Notes under the pieces: model-generated
Seen by the model: the letters and a program-made list of their open reading frames with translations, nothing else
Told to the model about the DNA's origin: nothing
Databases searched by the model: none
NCBI GenBank assembly: GCA_028712075.1
Contig: JAQTQX010000033.1
Coordinates: forward strand, 1 to 41,591
Length of the DNA: 41,591 nt
Direction of reading: 5' to 3'
DNA from: Desulfuromonadaceae bacterium
GTDB taxonomy: Bacteria > Desulfobacterota > Desulfuromonadia > Geobacterales > Pseudopelobacteraceae
Program-made: the position numbers and the translations under genes
Shown: positions 38,858 to 41,591 of the stretch, one piece after another
Layout: the number at the start of each line of letters is the position of its first letter
Position numbering within the stretch: position 1 is the stretch's first letter

Positions 38858-39018
38858 GGTGTTTTCTCCACTTCCGCTACCCAGGCATCTATCGCGTGGG
38901 CGTATTTTTTCTTTGCTGTGATATACCGGCTCTGCGCCTCTGACAGTTGCCTGCGGGCCGCGAGCAGTTCGTCTTCGGCAGCATTCTTGGTTGCGCGTAA
39001 TTCATCGGCTTTGCTCAT
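38854..39018 (-). CDS. 54-residue coiled-coil early protein
   Basis: ATG 39018, ending TGA at 38854-38856, which overlaps the next start as ATGA. The product MSKADELRATKNAAEDELLA, then ARRQLSEAQSRYITAKKKYA and HAIDAWVAEVEKTP is one long charged helix. It fills the gap between two certain genes exactly. Function unknown. Confidence 0.6.
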   Translation of the reverse strand: MSKADELRATKNAAEDELLAARRQLSEAQSRYITAKKKYAHAIDAWVAEVEKTP

Positions 39019-39031
39019 GACTGCCCCCTTT

Positions 39032-39469
39032 CTATTTCAATCCGCGTTTAGACTGTATTTGCTGCATTTCCTGCTCAATTAATCTCTTTTGTTCCTGCAG
39101 ACGCGCCAGCCGGATCAGATCGCGATCCTGGGGATTGAGCACATCGCTCCCCAGGGGCTCCAACAAATATTGAAATGGCTCAAAGGTACCGGTAACGAAA
39201 CAAAAAGCTGTCAGGGCGCTGGTCCGCATGCCGTTGGCAGGATCTGAAGCGGCATACTTGTCCAGCATCTCCTTGCTGATCGTGGCCTTCATCAAACGCG
39301 ACATCTCGGCCGCTATCTGGTAGCGATCCTTGCCGCAACCGCTCATTGCGCGGCTCAGGCACTGCCGCAGGCCAAGATCAATATCAAGTGCGCCCTCTTC
39401 CATCCCGTTGGAGAACAGCTCTTGCTGCATTGACATACCCGCGGTTATTTTCGTTGTACGTTTCGCCAT
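39032..39469 (-). CDS. Early Mu-like phage protein, probable DNA-binding
   Basis: 145 residues. The core LGLRQCLSRAMSGCGKDRYQ followed by IAAEMSRLMKATISKEMLDK and YAASDPANGMRTSALTAFCF is typical of a conserved early protein in Mu-like phages, with an HTH-like YQIAAxMS segment. The C-terminus is coiled (RLQEQKRLIEQEMQQIQSKR). It is the first gene of the leftward early operon, with its start facing the plus-strand gene at 39537. Confidence 0.6.
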   Translation of the reverse strand: MAKRTTKITAGMSMQQELFSNGMEEGALDIDLGLRQCLSRAMSGCGKDRYQIAAEMSRLMKATISKEMLDKYAASDPANGMRTSALTAFCFVTGTFEPFQYLLEPLGSDVLNPQDRDLIRLARLQEQKRLIEQEMQQIQSKRGLK

Positions 39470-39494
39470 GACAGACCTCTAAATTCTGTTACTC

Positions 39495-39511
39495 TCAAGA
39501 AAAGTTTGATA
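39495..39511 (+). repeat. 17-bp motif shared with the phage left end
   Basis: TCAAGAAAAGTTTGATA lies in the divergent gap between the early operon and the plus-strand gene at 39537. An exact copy occurs in reverse orientation at 41352-41368. The motif has TCAA/TTGA arms about a central 7 bases, so it could be an operator or a transposase/host-factor site. The rest of the 39470-39536 gap is AT-rich and holds the GGAGG of the next gene. Confidence 0.6.
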
Positions 39512-39536
39512 TATTCTCGCATCTCGGAGGTACAGG

Positions 39537-39794
39537 GTGAAAACCATAGATGATTGGCTCCGTGACAACCCAACTGCATTAATTAATATGATGCGCGGAT
39601 ACATAAGCGCCTCACACCTGATAATCATTGAAGAGCTCAGAGACATTCAATCCCAGCCGTTTGATGCGGACGCCGAGACAAAGCGGCTCTACGATTTTCA
39701 AAAACTTTTGGCAGAACATTTCGATCTGGATTACGAGCGGGCCCAGGTCCAGGCAATGAAAGAAAAACGTGAAGCCCGGCATCGGGAGCGGTAA
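39537..39794 (+). CDS. Small plus-strand protein in the control region
   Basis: 85 residues with GTG start at 39537 and a strong GGAGG. The sequence MKTIDDWLRDNPTALINMMR, then SASHLIIIEELRDIQSQPF and RAQVQAMKEKREARHRER is helical and ends very basic. It is read against the early genes on both sides, so it may be made in lysogeny. It is convergent with the small regulator at 39846. No family recognised. Confidence 0.5.
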   Translation: MKTIDDWLRDNPTALINMMRGYISASHLIIIEELRDIQSQPFDADAETKRLYDFQKLLAEHFDLDYERAQVQAMKEKREARHRER

Positions 39795-39845
39795 GCTCCT
39801 GAAAGCTGCTAATGGCCTCTTCAAGCGTCCCGAAGGTCAAGGCAT

Positions 39846-40103
39846 TCATGCTGCCACCCGATATTGTTCCGGTGTATCCGGCCAGAAGTATTCCACCGGG
39901 AGACCGGTTTGTTTAGCAACAACCAACCGGATCCTGTACCCTTTTTCCTGGTTACGAAGAACACGGTCAAGGCGCTGTCTGGAAACCTTTGCGGCTCTTG
40001 CCAGTGCAATATTCGTTATCTTCTTGCTGACCAGTACGCCACGGACGAAGGAGTAGAAGTCTTCAGATGACATAGCGGTTATTTCCTCTTTTTTTTGTTT
40101 CAT
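39846..40103 (-). CDS. Xre-type regulator, Ner/Cro-like position
   Basis: 85 residues from ATG 40103 (MKQKKEEITAMSSEDFYSFV), with AAGG upstream. A TTG at 40136 extends the frame but lies in the promoter. The HTH is TNIALARAAKVSRQRLDRVL, with EYFWPDTPEQYRVAA at the end. It is transcribed away from the repressor gene from a shared control region with TTGACA boxes, as Ner is in Mu. It probably represses early or repressor transcription. Confidence 0.65.
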   Translation of the reverse strand: MKQKKEEITAMSSEDFYSFVRGVLVSKKITNIALARAAKVSRQRLDRVLRNQEKGYRIRLVVAKQTGLPVEYFWPDTPEQYRVAA

Positions 40104-40130
40104 GGGGTTGACCTTTTGAAAGTTGTTTTG

Positions 40131-40203
40131 TGTCAACTGCTAACGGTAGAAATAACGGAATCGTGAATTAATGTCAACAGGAAAATAACGAATTCATGAA
40201 TTT
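40131..40203. promoter_or_regulatory. Divergent control region with operator-like repeats
   Basis: Two direct repeats, AATAACGGAATCGTGAATTA (40151-40170) and AATAACGAATTCATGAATTT (40184-40203), match at 16 of 20 positions. The second covers the repressor start codon, which suggests autoregulation. On the minus strand TTGACA occurs at 40136-40131 and 40177-40172. The latter is followed after 17 bp by TATTTC (40154-40149), giving a candidate promoter for the small regulator at 39846. Confidence 0.6.
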
Positions 40204-40639
40204 TGATCTGATTATAAAAAAAATCATGTCTAAGAAGGGTTTTGATGATGAAAAAGAGGTTGCTAAACTCTTTGGATTATCAGGACCAGACCTCAGCAAC
40301 CGCAAAAAACGCGGTTCACTGCTGCCGTTTATTGTTGACTGGGCAATTAACGAAAACGTGAATCTGGATTGGTTAATCAAAGACAAAGATGATTTATCGG
40401 AAGCGAAAACGGTGATTTCCGCCGATCCGTCACCGCTTTACCTTACTGAAGTCAGTCCAGAACGAAAGAAAAAGTTAAAGCTCGGGAATATGCTGAACCG
40501 CATCATCGAGGAAGGAGATCCAAAGAAAATCAAAGCAGTGGAATCACAGCTGGATCTACTAGATCCCGGAGAAAAAAAGCCGGTTAGTTCTCATGAGGAT
40601 GATGGCGGAGGCGGGTATATGGGTGGCAGTGTGGCGTGA
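40196..40639 (+). CDS. Lysogenic repressor, CI-type HTH protein
   Basis: 147 residues. The start matches the phage CI repressor family: DLIIKKIMSKKGFDDEKEVA, KLFGLSGPDLSNRKKRGSLL, PFIVDWAINENVNLDWLIKD. A peptidase S24 domain is absent, so it is not cleaved through RecA like lambda CI. The C-terminus is short and acidic (SSHEDDGGGGYMGGSVA). It lies at the left phage end as Mu c does, divergent from the Xre gene. Its start codon is inside an operator-like repeat. The ribosome site is weak. Confidence 0.75.
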   Translation: MNFDLIIKKIMSKKGFDDEKEVAKLFGLSGPDLSNRKKRGSLLPFIVDWAINENVNLDWLIKDKDDLSEAKTVISADPSPLYLTEVSPERKKKLKLGNMLNRIIEEGDPKKIKAVESQLDLLDPGEKKPVSSHEDDGGGGYMGGSVA

Positions 40640-40670
40640 TGCTTGATAAATAACGGAGTGAGGGGGGATT

Positions 40671-41294
40671 ATGAATAAATTAGTTCTGATACTCAGTTTT
40701 TTGATGTTGCTTCCATTTCAGGCGTTTGGCGACGACACCGTGACCAATGACACCATTGCCAAAATCGAAGCGCAGATGGATGCAGCCTTTGATAAAGGTG
40801 ATATTAAAGCGGGTTTTAACGCGGGCAAAGAAGCATTAAAGTCATCGCAGATGTGGAAGTATGATGAAAAGTTGTATCGCACACTGGCGGATGAAATAGA
40901 AAAGTATGAAAAGTACTGGGAGCGACTCGTTATTTTAGATGGATTGACCAAGGTTAAAGGAAAAGAAGCGGAGGCGATCGCTTATTATCCGTATCTGATT
41001 CAGGCTTATAACGACTTGCCCGACAAATATCATTTCTCTGAGAGATTTACACGCGGCCTTAAAGGTGGCGCGGATCGGAGTATCGAGTGGGCCGAGAAGT
41101 TTGTAAAAAAAGAGTGTGGTGATGACTATCAAAAAATTAGGGTTGGTATGAAGATCTCCCAGGTGCAGAAATGCGTTGCAGAGTATTTCCTTCATGGTCA
41201 GATGAAATTAGGGCAGGATGTTGTCGATCATTACAAGCGTGGCGCAGCTTATCTTTATGTGCAAAATGGTACCGTTACCGCGTGGGGTGAATGA
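40671..41294 (+). CDS. Secreted protein co-directional with the repressor; BamE-like C-terminus
   Basis: 207 residues. A signal peptide (NKLVLILSFLMLLPFQAFG) with cleavage near residue 21 is followed by a helical part (DTIAKIEAQMDAAFDKGDIK). The C-terminal KIRVGMKISQVQKCVAEYFL, then KRGAAYLYVQNGTVTAWGE resembles the SmpA/OmlA (BamE) type of fold. It lies 31 bp after the repressor, so it is probably made in the lysogen. Superinfection exclusion or another envelope role is inferred. Its codon and base use is AT-richer than the structural genes. Confidence 0.6.
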   Translation: MNKLVLILSFLMLLPFQAFGDDTVTNDTIAKIEAQMDAAFDKGDIKAGFNAGKEALKSSQMWKYDEKLYRTLADEIEKYEKYWERLVILDGLTKVKGKEAEAIAYYPYLIQAYNDLPDKYHFSERFTRGLKGGADRSIEWAEKFVKKECGDDYQKIRVGMKISQVQKCVAEYFLHGQMKLGQDVVDHYKRGAAYLYVQNGTVTAWGE

Positions 41295-41351
41295 TTGAAA
41301 TGCATCGCCGATCGCTTAAGTCGATCACTCGATTTTTTGCCGCCGCGTTTC

Positions 41352-41368
41352 TATCAAACTTTTCTTGA
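41352..41368 (-). repeat. 17-bp motif, second copy
   Basis: The minus strand carries the same 17 bases as 39495-39511. It lies inward of the left-end transposase sites and downstream of the secreted-protein gene. With flanking bases it becomes a 5-bp-arm dyad (ATCAA/TTGAT). No convincing gene occupies 41295-41420. A 60-codon frame there has no ribosome site. Confidence 0.6.
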
Positions 41369-41420
41369 TGCTTTACACGTTTGCCCCTATATGCAAGCAT
41401 CCGTCAAGAATCGTCGCGGT

Positions 41421-41486
41421 GGTTTATCGCATGTTCACATAGTTAAGTATCGTGCCCCCCTTGTAAGAAAGTTATAGAGCTGATCA
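41421..41486. repeat. Phage left end with two transposase-type end sites
   Basis: Reading inward on the minus strand, 41464-41421 contains ACAAG, an outer CACGATA and an inner GCGATAAAC, with CG steps 23 bp apart (41452 and 41429), as at the other end. The only CA outside the sites is at 41485-41486, which would be the phage terminus and mirrors the TG at 106 to within one base relative to the sites. A target duplication was not found. Confidence 0.55.
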
Positions 41487-41591
41487 AGCTGATATATTTT
41501 TATTTGTCGTTGGTTTTATCTCGGAACTGCTTAGAGTGACGATGGTATGAGGATGACTTGGGTGCGGGTATTAAATGGGGATGCCCCGCCG
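41487..41591. other. Right host flank
   Basis: AT-rich sequence to about 41530, then a plus-strand frame (after TGA at 41537) that reads RWYEDDLGAGIKWGCPA to the edge. The fragment looks like true coding sequence, and its DLGAGIKWxxPA part is reminiscent of the C-terminal motif of dTDP-4-dehydrorhamnose 3,5-epimerases, but it is too short to call. It does not continue the left-flank frame in any obvious way. Confidence 0.3.

Noticed and set aside
41295..41477. 60-codon plus-strand frame at the phage left end
   Set aside because: It has no ribosome site, overlaps the transposase end sites and has no protein-like pattern.
41540..41591. Right flank as an interrupted dTDP-4-dehydrorhamnose 3,5-epimerase gene
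   Set aside because: Only 17 residues are visible, and the left flank does not supply the matching N-terminal part, so it is not called.

Overview
The window holds an essentially complete Mu-like transposable prophage of about 41.3 kb, with roughly 100 bp of apparent host DNA on each side. The phage runs right to left: early genes lie near 29-40 kb on the minus strand, and head, tail and late genes lie near 0.2-28.7 kb, also minus. The lysogeny region is at the right end, on the plus strand. The gene order follows Mu: repressor, MuA transposase, MuB ATPase, early accessory genes, GemA/gp16, endolysin, spanins, gp27-gp30 packaging and portal genes, protease/scaffold, capsid, head completion, tail sheath and tube, chaperone, tape measure, baseplate, fibres, and a DNA modification gene. 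No organism marker is present. The high GC content, the C-rich palindromic interspersed repeats and the protein flavour suggest a deltaproteobacterium of the Geobacter/Desulfuromonas kind, but this is inference only.

Region by region. (1) 1-105 is left host flank. 106-170 is the phage right end with two transposase-type sites. (2) 223-992 is a D12-class adenine methylase at the position of Mu mom, split by a one-base frameshift. (3) 1143-9046 holds fibres and baseplate (gp48-, gp47-, gp46-, gp45- and gp44-like). (4) 9039-14663 holds tape measure, a tail chaperone with a textbook -1 frameshift site, tube and sheath. (5) 14703-23880 holds head completion, capsid, protease with nested scaffold, a portal-MuF fusion, and both terminase subunits. 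(6) 23880-28729 is the lysis region. It contains a TraR/DksA-type zinc finger, a nested spanin-like pair, endolysin and an unusual set of exported proteins including a collagen-like one. (7) 28730-28964 is the early/late junction, with a terminator and two dyads. (8) 28965-39469 is the early operon, much of it linked by ATGA overlaps. (9) 39495-41294 is the AT-richer control region: a Xre-type regulator, operator-like repeats, a CI-type repressor and a secreted protein probably made during lysogeny. (10) 41421-41486 is the phage left end and 41487-41591 is flank.

The most informative observations are these. A coding A_AAA_AAG slippery heptamer sits with an upstream Shine-Dalgarno-like element and a downstream GNRA hairpin in the tail chaperone gene. 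Gap-free similarity between the two phage ends defines paired transposase sites 23 bp apart. A palindromic repeat is inserted in frame in the portal gene. The exported/collagen cluster in the lysis region and the secreted protein behind the repressor are the best candidates for undescribed accessory functions. No CRISPR array, tRNA, rRNA or insertion sequence was seen.
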